Positions 1 to 8,200 of a stretch of 64,000 nucleotides of DNA are shown piece after piece. Source of the DNA: Enteroscipio rubneri (GTDB taxonomy: Bacteria > Actinomycetota > Coriobacteriia > Coriobacteriales > Eggerthellaceae); NCBI RefSeq assembly GCF_002899715.1, contig NZ_PPEK01000004.1, positions 102,989-166,988 of the forward strand. The letters run 5' to 3'. The notes below the pieces were generated by a model. The model was given only the letters and a program-made list of their open reading frames with translations, was not told where the DNA came from and ran no database searches. The translations under genes were made by a program, and so were the position numbers. Positions within the stretch are counted from its first letter, which is position 1, and each line of letters begins with the position of its first letter.

Positions 1-829
1 CAAGGCGTATGCTCCCATCTGCGCCGAGTACGGTCAGCCGCGCAGCCAGTACACGCCGGTGGGCGTGAATACGGGCGACGGCCACAAGATGGGCATGTGG
101 GCCGGCGCGCAGTTGCAGGATCTGCCGCTGCCCACGATGATGCACCCGCAGGCGTTCTGCTGGTTCCACGGGCCGTTTTTGTTCGTGAACGACAACGGCG
201 AGCGCTTCATGTGCGAGGACACGTGGGTGCAGGGCAAGTCGCTGGCCATCAACCGCCAGCCGAACGGCGAGGCCTGGTCCGTCTTCGATGCGAATTGGCC
301 TACCGACCTCGTGAACGGCCTGCCCTACGGCGGCGGTATGTTCTGGGACTCCTTCCGCCCGTACGGCAGCGATCCGCAGCTGGCGGCCGACTACTTCGAG
401 ACGCAGATCCCGGCTTACGTCGAGCAAGGCATCGCCTACCAGGCCGACACGCTGGAAGAGCTGGCGAAGCAGATCGGCTGCGACGCCGCCACACTCACGG
501 CGACGGTCGAGCGCTACAACGGCATGTGCGAAGCGGGCGAGGACACCGACTACTACAAGAAGCCCGTGTTCCTGACGCCGGTCAAGCAGGGTCCGTTCTA
601 CGCGCTGAAGGTCGGTCCGGCGCTGCTCACCGTCACGGGGGGCCTGCGCACCAACGTCGATTTCCAGTGCCTCGACGCCGAAGGCGCCCCCATCGAGGGC
701 CTGTATGCGCTCGGCAACACGATGGGCGACATCACCGCCGTCGACTATCCCATCAACGTGGCCGGCAACAGCCACGGGCGTTGCATCACCTACGGCTATC
801 TTCTGGGCCAGGAGCTGGCTCAAGCGTAA
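1..829 (+). CDS. FAD-dependent fumarate/urocanate-reductase-type flavoprotein, C-terminal part
   Basis: The window opens inside this gene; the frame is open from base 2 and ends with TAA at 827-829, giving about 275 residues. The protein runs from a GDGHKMGMWAGA segment near the start, typical of the substrate domain of flavocytochrome-c-like fumarate reductases, to a VTGGLRTN stretch and a closing LYALGNTMGD...NVAGNSHGRC segment that normally closes the FAD site. It is closely similar in layout to the two complete flavoproteins at 8201-9970 and 14637-16478, so a Tat-exported lipoprotein is expected upstream of the window. The substrate cannot be told from sequence. A LysR regulator follows on the same strand 430 bases later and is a candidate regulator. 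Confidence 0.85.
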   Translation, partial: KAYAPICAEYGQPRSQYTPVGVNTGDGHKMGMWAGAQLQDLPLPTMMHPQAFCWFHGPFLFVNDNGERFMCEDTWVQGKSLAINRQPNGEAWSVFDANWPTDLVNGLPYGGGMFWDSFRPYGSDPQLAADYFETQIPAYVEQGIAYQADTLEELAKQIGCDAATLTATVERYNGMCEAGEDTDYYKKPVFLTPVKQGPFYALKVGPALLTVTGGLRTNVDFQCLDAEGAPIEGLYALGNTMGDITAVDYPINVAGNSHGRCITYGYLLGQELAQA

Positions 830-1051
830 AGCTCATCCCGGCCGGGGCGGGTTCGATCCGCCTCGGCATCCTCCTGCGCGCCGTCGGCCGGCTCCCCCTC
901 CCTTACCCGACCGACGCCGCGCGCTCCGAACATAGCATCGCCTTCGAACCGCGTCGAACGGCTTGCCGCCTCGCTCCGCATCGGACCTCGCCTGCATCGA
1001 CGAGTGGGCGGGTCTGGCCCGTGCGTTTGCCCAGAACGTCGCCGCTGAGTA

Positions 1052-1082
1052 TTGACAAGGCTCGGCTTGTGGACGCTACAAT
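1052..1082 (+). promoter_or_regulatory. Candidate promoter of the LysR gene
   Basis: A perfect -35 hexamer TTGACA (1052-1057) and a TACAAT -10 (1077-1082) are separated by 19 bases, slightly longer than ideal. It would give a leader of about 170 bases before the LysR start. The rest of 830-1260 holds no convincing gene: translations in all frames lack protein character. Confidence 0.5.
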
Positions 1083-1159
1083 GAGGCCGACGGCTTGGCC
1101 GGGTGCGGAAAGCCGTCGGCAATGGAAGGGTCTCCCGTCTTGATCGGAGCGATCTCGGA

Positions 1160-1182
1160 GCAATCGCGCTCTCTGCGATTGC
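1160..1182 (+). other. Leader hairpin before the LysR gene
   Basis: GCAATCGC (1160-1167) pairs perfectly with GCGATTGC (1175-1182) around a 7-base loop. It lies between the candidate promoter and the start codon, so it would be in the 5' leader. No T-run follows, so it is not a typical terminator. Confidence 0.4.
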
Positions 1183-1225
1183 CAACCCCTCGCACGAACG
1201 CACGATACGTGTCAAGAGATACGTC

Positions 1226-1235
1226 GGGGGGGGGG
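1226..1235 (+). repeat. Ten-G homopolymer in the LysR leader
   Basis: Ten consecutive G residues lie 25 bases upstream of the LysR ATG at 1261. A run of this length can slip during replication and could alter leader structure or expression. A nine-G run occurs in the leader of the next gene. Confidence 0.75.
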
Positions 1236-1260
1236 CTTTCTCACTGAGAGTGAGGCTACG

Positions 1261-2202
1261 ATGAATCTCGCGCATCTGTACTACTTCAGGAAGCTCGTCG
1301 AGGTGCGGAACTATTCGCGTGCAGCGAAGGAACTGTTCATCGCACAGCCCACGCTGTCGCTTGCGGTTTCGAACTTAGAGAAGGAGCTGGGGGTCGCGCT
1401 CATCAAGAAGAAGCGCAACACCCTCGAGCTCACGATCGACGGGGAAGATCTTTATGAGGCGGTGGTCGTGGCCACGAACGCGCTCGACCACGCCGTCTCG
1501 CTTATTCGGGAGCGAGCTTCGCTCGAATTCGGCGTTATGACCGTGGGTACGGTCTACTCTATCCAGAGTCAGGCGTGGTCAGAAGCCATCAGGGACTACC
1601 GCGAGCACTCGCATAGCAAGGTGCAGTTCAAATGGAAGCAGGGCACGACCGAAAGCCTCATGCACGAGCTGAAGAACGGTTCGGTCGACGTTATCTTCGC
1701 TGGCGTGCTCGGCAAAGGCGATTCGGATGTGGCCTCCATACCCTGCTTCACGCAGCGGGTCGCTCTCGTGGTCAACCGCTCCCATCCTCTTGCTGGAAGG
1801 GCGGAGATTTCGCTCAACGAGCTTCGTGGCATCAAGCTCATCACCTATCGCAATACTGCAGGTCCGTTCGCCGCCGAGGTGAACGCCTTGCTGAGCAAAG
1901 GGAGCGGATTGAACGTTTCGTGCGAGTATTCCGACGAGATCACGCTCTGCTCCCTGGTGACGGCCGATCCCGACGTGATGGCCATCGCATGCCACTCGTG
2001 GCTGCTCGATGCGTTCCCCGACATCGTGCCCATCCCCGTCAAAGAGGCTCCGACGGACTTCCACACGTTCTATCTGAGCTACCGCAAGCGCGAGCGCCTG
2101 CCTTTCGCGGTCGAAGAGTTTGTCTCCTTCATGAAAGGCTACGAGTTTAAGAACGCGAGTCCCCGCAGCGGCGGCGGGGATATGATGATCTCGCCGCGCT
2201 GA
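1261..2202 (+). CDS. LysR-family transcriptional regulator
   Basis: 313 residues, a normal LysR length. Residues 1-60 form the winged helix-turn-helix (YYFRKLVEVRNYSRAAKEL followed by QPTLSLAVSNLEKELG). Residues about 88-295 are a periplasmic-binding-type effector domain. The ATG at 1261 is kept because the HTH begins directly after it. The gene lies between the truncated flavin reductase and an MFS carrier on the same strand, so it may control either or both, with the effector probably the compound carried or reduced. The leader contains a hairpin and a ten-G run. Effector and targets are unknown. Confidence 0.93.
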   Translation: MNLAHLYYFRKLVEVRNYSRAAKELFIAQPTLSLAVSNLEKELGVALIKKKRNTLELTIDGEDLYEAVVVATNALDHAVSLIRERASLEFGVMTVGTVYSIQSQAWSEAIRDYREHSHSKVQFKWKQGTTESLMHELKNGSVDVIFAGVLGKGDSDVASIPCFTQRVALVVNRSHPLAGRAEISLNELRGIKLITYRNTAGPFAAEVNALLSKGSGLNVSCEYSDEITLCSLVTADPDVMAIACHSWLLDAFPDIVPIPVKEAPTDFHTFYLSYRKRERLPFAVEEFVSFMKGYEFKNASPRSGGGDMMISPR

Positions 2203-2432
2203 AGCTTGCGCAAGCGCGTCCTGCGGTTGCACGATTCTACTCGAATCCTTCGAGCTGCTTCTCTATGCTGGATGAGGCATCGCCGCGCTCATGCGCTGTT
2301 CCGAATCGCGACAAACCCCGTCTCCCATTGGCTTTTTCAACCGGAGGGCATGCGGATTGCCGATGCAAAACCATGTGCGTTCACCGGGGTGCGCATGTTC
2401 TTTACTATCGAATAAGCCGAGAGGAAGGAGGC

Positions 2433-2441
2433 GGGGGGGGG
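2433..2441 (+). repeat. Nine-G homopolymer in the MFS leader
   Basis: Nine consecutive G residues lie about 116 bases before the MFS start, within 2203-2556. That interval contains no gene. A short palindrome GCTTGCGCAAGC is present at 2204-2215, just after the LysR stop. Confidence 0.7.
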
Positions 2442-2556
2442 AGCCCAATCCGATGGGCAGGAGAGAGGCGAGAGCCGCATCTGGCGGGATCCGCATCCGC
2501 ATTCAGCCACGGAACAGATGTCTTTCTGCACATCAACCCTATCTCAAGGAGGGAAC

Positions 2557-4020
2557 ATGGCTTCAGCTGCAAATATCAACGCGCGCATCGACCGGCTCGA
2601 AGCAGTCAATGCCGACATCGTGCAGCGCTCGTACCACGGCATAGCGGCCCGCTTGGACAGGCTGCCGGCCGGCAAGGCGCATCGCAAAGTGCTGTGGCTT
2701 ATCGGCGGCGTCGCATTCTGCGACAGCCTCGACATGAACATCGCCGGTCCCATCATTGCCCAGCTGCTGGCTTCGGGATGGTCGGACAACAACCTGAACT
2801 CCATCTTCGTATCGATGACGGCGTTCGGTTATCTGATCGGTGGATTGTTGGCCGGCATCGTATCGGACAAGTTCGGGCGCAGGAAGGGACTCGTGTTCTT
2901 CGCATCGCTGTTCTCGGTGTTCTGCCTGGTGGCGACCTTTGCCCCGAACATGACCGTCCTCATCGTCTGCCGGTTCTTCATGGGATTCGGCTTGGGGGCG
3001 GCCTATCCTGCCGGATACGGGTCGCTCAGCGAATACACTCCCCCGAAGGTCCGAGGGCGCTACCAGGCGTGGGTCGGGCTCATCGCCAACTGCGGAACGC
3101 CTATCGCGTCGTTCATGTGCCTGATCATGCTCCCGCTTGTCGGATGGCGTGCCATCTTCGGAGTGTGCGGCCTCGTCGGCCTCATTGTCGCGGTGCTCGT
3201 GCTCAAGTACATGGACGATTCGCCCCGTTGGCTCGCCCAGCATGGGCGCAACGAAGAGGCCGATGCCATCGTCACGAAATACGAGGACATCATGCGTGCC
3301 GCCGGCCACGATATCGAGCCGGTGCCGGATTGCAAGATCGAAGCCGACGCGTCGCGCGCGGCCGCTACCGAGGTCAAGCAGCTTCCCTTCACGTTCCTGT
3401 TCACCAAGAAGATGCTGCCCCGGACCATCGTCGCCTGCACTATCTGTTTCGTCAACTTCGTGTGCGTCTACACCATCGTCACGTGGACGCCGACCATCTT
3501 CGTCTCGCGCGGATTCGATGTCACGTACTCGGTTGCGCTCACCACGATCATGCTGCTGGGCATCCCGGTGGGCGTCGCGCTGTTGAGCGTGTTCGTCGAC
3601 AAGCTGGGCCGCAAGATACAGCTGGTGGTGGGCTTCACGCTCACGGCGGTGTTCGGCTACGCTTGGGCCATGATTCCGGTCGATCAGACCGTACTCATCA
3701 TCATCGTCGGCTTCCTTATGACCGTCATCACGTACTACTGGTCGCTGATCTGCAGTTCCGTGTACCTTCCTGAGCCGTTCCCCACCCAGATCCGCGTGCG
3801 CGGCGCCGGGTTGGCCAACGCGTTCGGCCGTATCGGCGCCATATTGAATCCTATCTGGATCGCGTTCTTCCTGAATAGCGGCATCGGGGCCGTGGGCGTG
3901 TACCTGGCTTCGGGCGGCATCGCGATTGTCGGGGCCGTTATCGTGGCCGTGCTGGGTGTAGAGACGCGCGGCAAATCGCTCGAGGAGATCAGCGAGGGCG
4001 TGCTTCAGGATACGAAGTAG
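2557..4020 (+). CDS. MFS transporter, organic/aromatic acid symporter-like
   Basis: 487 residues with about twelve membrane segments. Start ATG 2557 is chosen over an upstream in-frame ATG at 2518 because AAGGAGGGA sits directly before it. Family marks: an acidic first helix (FCDSLDMNIAGP), the loop 2-3 signature SDKFGRRKG, and a DDSPRWL stretch after helix 6. This resembles aromatic-acid:H+ or sugar-type MFS carriers. It should act in the inner membrane by proton-coupled uptake. Placed after LysR and before a Gfo/Idh/MocA dehydrogenase, it may import a substrate that the dehydrogenase or the upstream flavin reductase uses; this link is inferred from position only. Confidence 0.88.
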   Translation: MASAANINARIDRLEAVNADIVQRSYHGIAARLDRLPAGKAHRKVLWLIGGVAFCDSLDMNIAGPIIAQLLASGWSDNNLNSIFVSMTAFGYLIGGLLAGIVSDKFGRRKGLVFFASLFSVFCLVATFAPNMTVLIVCRFFMGFGLGAAYPAGYGSLSEYTPPKVRGRYQAWVGLIANCGTPIASFMCLIMLPLVGWRAIFGVCGLVGLIVAVLVLKYMDDSPRWLAQHGRNEEADAIVTKYEDIMRAAGHDIEPVPDCKIEADASRAAATEVKQLPFTFLFTKKMLPRTIVACTICFVNFVCVYTIVTWTPTIFVSRGFDVTYSVALTTIMLLGIPVGVALLSVFVDKLGRKIQLVVGFTLTAVFGYAWAMIPVDQTVLIIIVGFLMTVITYYWSLICSSVYLPEPFPTQIRVRGAGLANAFGRIGAILNPIWIAFFLNSGIGAVGVYLASGGIAIVGAVIVAVLGVETRGKSLEEISEGVLQDTK

Positions 4021-4186
4021 GGACAGGCGCGGAATGCGGCCCACGCTATCCGGCCCGAGCGGGCGCAGCCGAGGGCATGGGCAGCTGAATTTTCCCGGTT
4101 GCACCCGTTAGCCCGAGACGCGTCGTGCCGGCAGTTCGCCTGCATCTCGAGCGTGCCGCCGCTACAGCAACAGCGGCAGCTGCATA

Positions 4187-4228
4187 AGAAGGGCCGGGGC
4201 CTTCTGGGGGAGGGGCACCGGCCCTTCT
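4187..4228 (+). terminator. Strong hairpin after the MFS gene
   Basis: AGAAGGGCCGG (4187-4197) pairs perfectly with CCGGCCCTTCT (4218-4228), leaving a 20-base loop. No T-run follows, so it may be a terminator needing help from another factor or an mRNA-stabilising end. The remainder of 4021-4477 shows no gene. Confidence 0.45.
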
Positions 4229-4359
4229 GCGCGTCTGGGAGTCGCGCGTTCAAGATCATCGTGGCGTCTTTCTCGGCGCTCGGCTCCTTCGCGCCCGGTG
4301 TGCTTCCGCTCTGCGGATTGAAACTCTCAAACGAAGGCATCTTCCCTGAACAGATTTAA

Positions 4360-4389
4360 TTGTACGGTTTCGGGCGCACCTGGTACCCT
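4360..4389 (+). promoter_or_regulatory. Possible promoter of the Gfo/Idh/MocA gene
   Basis: TTGTAC (4360-4365) and TACCCT (4384-4389) with an 18-base spacer lie about 90 bases before the start codon. The match is moderate. Confidence 0.3.
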
Positions 4390-4477
4390 CGAAGAAGAAA
4401 GACGTGGCTGTCTATTCGGATGCGGACCTCGTTGGACGTGCGGCCTTGTGGCAACACGACTTGAGGAGGTACCGAAC

Positions 4478-5524
4478 ATGGAAGCAATCAGACTGGCCGT
4501 CCTGGGCCTGAACCAGGGGGCGAAGGCCGCGCGCGATGCGGCAGCAAGCGAGCGGTTCGACCTTGCGGCGGTAGCGGGAATGGGGCCGCAGGCGCAGGCT
4601 GTCGCCGCCGAGCTGGGCGCTCCGCTCTACGAGGATTACCAGGAGCTGCTGGAATCAGTTGTGCTGGACGGCGTTGTAATCGCCCTTCCCAACGGCCTGC
4701 ACTTGCCGGCCGTGAAGGCGGCTTTAGCGGTGGGCATCAAGCACCTGCTGGTCGAGAAGCCCATCGCCGACACCGAAGAGGATGCGCGCATGATCATCGA
4801 TGCGTGCGATCAGGCGGGGGCGACGCTGCTCATCGGCCATCAAAGGCGGTCGTCGGCCACGATGCTCTTCCTCAAGCAGTTTATAGAAGCGGGCAATCTG
4901 GGCGATATCGTGGGCATTCAGTGTTCGGCAATCTACGCCAAGCCCGATTCCTACTTCGACATAGATTGGCACCGCACGACAGGCCCGCTGCTGATCAACG
5001 CGATCCATGACGTTGACGATCTGCACTACCTTACGGGCATGCGGGTAAAGCGTCTGTACGCGGCTGCGCGCAACAGCATTCGCGGCGGTGAGGTCGAAGA
5101 CTCCGCCTCCATCGTGTTCGAGTATGCCGAAGGACCCACGTGCACGTACTTCGTGTCGGACGGCGTGCCTGGTCCCTGGGGCTACGATCTGGCGGCCGAG
5201 GAGATGCATTTCATCAACTGCCGGCCGGGCGAGAACAGCCTGCGCGTATTCGGGACCAAAGGGTCGTTCGGGCTTCCGAACATGGATTTCTACCGTTACG
5301 GCCCCGGTCAGTACGGCTGGACCGAGCCGCTTTTGAAAACCCATTACGAGGTGGGCCGTCCCGATCCTGCCACGGCGACGCTCGAGCATTTCGGCGACCT
5401 GATCGACGGCGTGGAGCTGGTTCCGCGCTGCTCGGGCGAGGAGGGCCTGGCCACGCTCAAGGTCGTCCAGGCGATATTGAAGTCGGCCGAGAGTCGAAGC
5501 GTCGTCGAGCTGGATGCCGATTGA
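4478..5524 (+). CDS. Gfo/Idh/MocA-family NAD(P)-dependent oxidoreductase
   Basis: 348 residues. The ATG at 4478 is preferred over an upstream GTG because GAGGAGGT lies just before it. The N-terminal Rossmann half contains the family signature EKP at residues 93-95. The C-terminal half has a DWHRTTGPLLINAIHDVDDL-like stretch, where the H-x3-D pair is in the usual catalytic place of inositol/glucose-fructose dehydrogenase relatives. The enzyme is expected to be cytoplasmic and to oxidise a sugar, cyclitol or similar polyol. It stands alone downstream of the MFS carrier with its own possible promoter. Substrate unknown. Confidence 0.9.
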   Translation: MEAIRLAVLGLNQGAKAARDAAASERFDLAAVAGMGPQAQAVAAELGAPLYEDYQELLESVVLDGVVIALPNGLHLPAVKAALAVGIKHLLVEKPIADTEEDARMIIDACDQAGATLLIGHQRRSSATMLFLKQFIEAGNLGDIVGIQCSAIYAKPDSYFDIDWHRTTGPLLINAIHDVDDLHYLTGMRVKRLYAAARNSIRGGEVEDSASIVFEYAEGPTCTYFVSDGVPGPWGYDLAAEEMHFINCRPGENSLRVFGTKGSFGLPNMDFYRYGPGQYGWTEPLLKTHYEVGRPDPATATLEHFGDLIDGVELVPRCSGEEGLATLKVVQAILKSAESRSVVELDAD

Positions 5525-5629
5525 GCCAGGTAGGCTCGTGGAGAGCGCCGATGCGCCTGCCGGCGCTCTCATCGGTCGTTGGTCGCAGCAGGGGAAGGGC
5601 CGTTCTGACATTACCGGAATCGAGGGATC

Positions 5630-6214
5630 ATGAGCAAGAAAAAGCAGAAACAGAAGCCGGGGCCTTGCCAGCGCGGGTTCGCGAGTCGGCCGCGCCAGGA
5701 GAAGCGTTTCGATGCCCAAGGCCGTCGCATTGGCGACGACGGCTTGCCCATGACGAAGTACCGCACGCGCGCCCATCGCCTGTTGAACGGGTTCTTCGTC
5801 TGGGGTGCGTTCGCGGGTCTGCTGTGCGCAGGGTTCACCGTGCTCGCCACGTTCCAAGGGCAAGAACTTTCGAGCTGGGAGCTCGTCGCTGAAGGAGGGG
5901 CGTACCGCAACGGGCTCAGCATCGCCACGCTTCTACGGTTCGAGGCTCTGTTCTGCCTGGCTGTCGGCATTGCATCGGTGGCCGTCCATCTCTACGGGTT
6001 TTCCTGGCTCTACGATGGATACGCGCTGAGGCCCGCCCGGCGCATCGCGCTGGGGCTCGGCCTTGCATGCGCGGCGTGGTGCGCGACGGCCGTGCTGCTG
6101 GCGGGGGCATTCGAGCCGGTGTCGGTTGCAACGCTGGTCCTGCTCGCGACATTCCGTTTGCTTGTGCCGAAGGTCCACGACGAGCATCAGCAGCTGCTCT
6201 CGATGCGGTCGTAG
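5630..6214 (+). CDS. Small integral membrane protein of unknown function
   Basis: 194 residues. A very basic N-terminus (about 45 residues with many K, R and Q) is followed by four hydrophobic segments near residues 50-72, 98-122, 130-150 and 155-175, so the chain probably sits in the inner membrane with the basic tail inside. No catalytic motif or known family is recognised. A weak ribosome site (CGAGGGA) precedes ATG 5630. It is followed by a hairpin terminator and then the ribosomal protein operon, so it is likely transcribed alone or with the preceding dehydrogenase. Confidence 0.6.
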   Translation: MSKKKQKQKPGPCQRGFASRPRQEKRFDAQGRRIGDDGLPMTKYRTRAHRLLNGFFVWGAFAGLLCAGFTVLATFQGQELSSWELVAEGGAYRNGLSIATLLRFEALFCLAVGIASVAVHLYGFSWLYDGYALRPARRIALGLGLACAAWCATAVLLAGAFEPVSVATLVLLATFRLLVPKVHDEHQQLLSMRS

Positions 6215-6304
6215 GCGTTCGGAAGGCTTTGCACGTTGGCGGGTTTGGTACCGTTGCCCGCGCGCTTGCACACGTTGCATGCGCGATCTGAAAGGGGGTT
6301 CTCC

Positions 6305-6342
6305 AGCCGCCGGGCTGCCTGTTGAGATGCGGCCCGGCGGCT
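6305..6342 (+). terminator. Hairpin terminator before rplM
   Basis: AGCCGCCGGGC (6305-6315) pairs perfectly with GCCCGGCGGCT (6332-6342), followed by a modest CATTTGT stretch. It separates the small membrane gene from the rplM promoter. Confidence 0.55.
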
Positions 6343-6379
6343 CATTTGTGCAGATCGGTCAGAACGTGGATGTTTCCCG

Positions 6380-6409
6380 TTGACTTCGTGGGCCCCCGCT
6401 GTTTACAAT
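6380..6409 (+). promoter_or_regulatory. Promoter of the rplM-rpsI operon
   Basis: TTGACT (6380-6385) and TACAAT (6404-6409) with an 18-base spacer. A leader of about 215 bases follows before the GTG start of rplM. Such leaders in this operon can carry ribosomal-protein autoregulation, but no known motif is identified here. Confidence 0.65.
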
Positions 6410-6630
6410 GCAAAGGTTCGCTTTCAAAAGCCCCGTGCATGCAGGATAAGGCGGAAACGCAGACAAGGGAGTCCAGGCCCGAAGTCGCGCGTCGGCGTAG
6501 GAACCCGGCATCCGATCGACCTGCACTTTTGAAAACAAACAGCCGTTGCAAGCCGTGGGGCGAAATGCCGCGACTCGCGACGGGGACCCGCCCCGCATGG
6601 CGGGGCAGGACAGATGTATGGAGGACAGCA

Positions 6631-7065
6631 GTGAAGACGTATTACGCGAAGCCCAACGAAGTTGAGCGCGAATGGGTCTTGATCGATGCGACGGACCAAG
6701 TGCTCGGCCGCGTCGCCACCAAGGCCGCTCATATCCTCAAGGGCAAGCACAAGCCGCAGTACACGCCGCACGTGGACACGGGCGATTTCGTGATCATCAT
6801 CAATGCGGACAAGATCCGCGTGACGGGCACGAAGGCCAGCTCGAAGGAATACTTCCGCCACAGCGGTTTTCCCGGCGGTCTCAAGTCTGAAACCTTCGAA
6901 GAGGCCATGGCCAAGCATCCTGAGCGCGTCATCGAGCATGCCGTGAAGGGCATGCTTCCGAAGAACACGCTCGGCCGCGCCATGGGCAAGAAGCTCAAGG
7001 TTTATACGGGCGCGGAGCATCCGCACATGGCTCAGAAGCCCCGCGAGATCAAGATGGAGGGTTAA
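6631..7065 (+). CDS. rplM: 50S ribosomal protein L13
   Basis: 144 residues beginning [14 protein letters not shown], the canonical L13 start. This fixes the GTG at 6631, with GGAGGA just upstream, rather than a longer in-frame opening from 6322. Internal marks are [18 protein letters not shown] and the C-terminal [12 protein letters not shown]13 binds 23S rRNA and is an early assembly protein of the large subunit. It is followed after 3 bases by rpsI, the conserved L13-S9 pair. Confidence 0.98.
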   Translation: MKTYYAKPNEVEREWVLIDATDQVLGRVATKAAHILKGKHKPQYTPHVDTGDFVIIINADKIRVTGTKASSKEYFRHSGFPGGLKSETFEEAMAKHPERVIEHAVKGMLPKNTLGRAMGKKLKVYTGAEHPHMAQKPREIKMEG

Positions 7066-7068
7066 CCA

Positions 7069-7461
7069 ATGGCAGGTGAAGCTTTGTACTACGGCACCGG
7101 CCGCCGCAAGAACGCCGTCGCTCGCGTGCGCCTTGTTCCCGGCACCGGTAAAATGACTATCAACGGTCGCGAGGCGCAGGACTACTTCGGTCGCGACGCG
7201 CTCGTGAACTACGCGAAGACGCCGTTCAAAGTCACGGATACGATGGACCATTTCGACGTTATCGCCCGCATCAACGGCGGCGGCATTTCGGGCCAGGCCG
7301 GGGCACTGCGCCACGGCATTTCCCGCGCCCTGCTCGATGCCGGCGACTACCGCGCCGAGCTCAAGAAGGCCGGCTACCTCACGCGCGACTCCCGTATGGT
7401 GGAGCGCAAGAAGTACGGCTTGAAGAAGGCTCGCAAGCGCCCGCAGTTCAGCAAGCGCTAG
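7069..7461 (+). CDS. rpsI: 30S ribosomal protein S9
   Basis: 130 residues, full length. It begins with [19 protein letters not shown] and ends in the conserved basic tail [14 protein letters not shown], which reaches the P site of the 30S subunit. It is co-transcribed with rplM at a 3-base gap and followed by a strong terminator. Confidence 0.98.
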   Translation: MAGEALYYGTGRRKNAVARVRLVPGTGKMTINGREAQDYFGRDALVNYAKTPFKVTDTMDHFDVIARINGGGISGQAGALRHGISRALLDAGDYRAELKKAGYLTRDSRMVERKKYGLKKARKRPQFSKR

Positions 7462-7512
7462 GATTCGCATTCGCGGTGCGTTTCGGCGTTCCGCATGCGC
7501 CTCTTGCATGAA

Positions 7513-7548
7513 TGTAAAGGCCCGTCTCTTCGGAGGTGGGCCTTTACA
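7513..7548 (+). terminator. Terminator of rplM-rpsI
   Basis: TGTAAAGGCCC (7513-7523) pairs with GGGCCTTTACA (7538-7548). The inner bases extend the stem to a C(TTCG)G tetraloop at 7528-7533. It lies about 50 bases after the rpsI stop. Confidence 0.8.
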
Positions 7549-7588
7549 CGTTGGAACGACCGGCGACTTTACACGTTGAAACGTCCGG
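7543..7588. repeat. Imperfect tandem direct repeat after the rpsI terminator
   Basis: Two copies of TTTACACGTTGGAACGACCG-like sequence start at 7543 and 7568 and differ at two positions over 21 bases. The first copy reuses the 3' arm of the terminator, which suggests a small duplication of the terminator end. Confidence 0.5.
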
Positions 7589-7680
7589 TGGTCGGCAGTT
7601 CCTGCAATGGCCCAGGCTGAGCCGTTATTCACGAGTCGATTTTCGACGCTATAGCATGCTAAAGCGCACCGATGCGGAGC

Positions 7681-7830
7681 GCCAAAAAAAGCGTCGGTTT
7701 GGCACGCCAACTGCGGTTGAGATCAAGGTCGAGAAGTGATCACCTGGGGTTTTGCCCTCACTACCGAAGGCGCTGGGCTTGGAAGGCCTCGATTCTGCCA
7801 AAATCTGTGCCAAACCGGCACTTTTTTGGC
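7681..7830. repeat. Inverted-repeat element, copy 1 (MITE-like)
   Basis: A left arm at 7681-7705 and a right arm at 7807-7830 are inverted copies of each other (22 of 24 aligned bases plus a one-base gap), with core GGTTTGGCAC/GTGCCAAACC. A second copy at 14346-14494 has the same arms, the same 13-base left boundary GATGCGGAGCGCC (here 7671-7683) and the same internal CCTGGGGTTTTGC (here 7743-7755). No open frame inside resembles a protein. It is a non-coding mobile or dispersed repeat by structure; no target-site duplication could be assigned. Confidence 0.65.
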
Positions 7831-7933
7831 AACACGAACGCAAGCTCGCAAGGCTGGGCTTGCAGAGGGAGCGCCTGATACGGGCATTCTGCGCACTGGT
7901 TTCTGCAGCGGGCAGGATCCTGAATGAAAGTGA

Positions 7934-7980
7934 AACGAGCCGGGGCCAGGGGAGGGAGGGAAATCGGCCCCGGTCTCGTT
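7934..7980 (+). other. Long hairpin with a G-quadruplex-type loop
   Basis: AACGAG plus CCGGGGCC (7934-7947) pairs with GGCCCCGG and CTCGTT (7966-7980, one bulged T). Within it, four G tracts separated by 3, 1 and 1 bases (7942-7960) fit the quadruplex pattern. It lies about 100 bases after repeat copy 1. The interval 7831-8152 contains no gene. Confidence 0.5.
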
Positions 7981-8152
7981 CGGGGGAAATGCGGGCGCGC
8001 GGCCCGCGCTCGAGTGCACGATGCACGCAAGCCGGTATTGTTTTAGGAAAAGCGTCGGCTCGCCGCAGTTGGTTAGCCGGCTTCGACCCGGCCATCCCGC
8101 TCTCCGCTCTGACGGACGAGTCGCAGCCGGATCCGGACTTGCCGAGGAGGCT

Positions 8153-8188
8153 CGACCCGAGCCTGCCGGAACAGCCAGGCTCGGGTCG
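8153..8188 (-). terminator. Terminator hairpin of the minus-strand flavoprotein gene
   Basis: CGACCCGAGCCTG (8153-8165) pairs perfectly over 13 bases with CAGGCTCGGGTCG (8176-8188), 12 bases beyond the stop codon at 8201. No strong T-run is present on the minus strand. Confidence 0.55.
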
Positions 8189-8200
8189 GCAGGCTCTCGC

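Noticed and set aside
845..866. T-arm-like sequence GGCGG-GTTCGAT-CCGCC suggesting a tRNA
   Set aside because: The loop is offset from the canonical TTCRANN form and no acceptor, D or anticodon arm can be folded around it; a coding region ends at 829.
2563..4104. A 513-codon minus-strand frame opposite the MFS gene
   Set aside because: Low-complexity charged translation lacking any hydrophobic or domain structure; shadow of the transporter.
4187..4228. Classical intrinsic terminator
   Set aside because: The stem is strong but no T-run follows on either strand, so it is reported only as a probable transcript-end hairpin.
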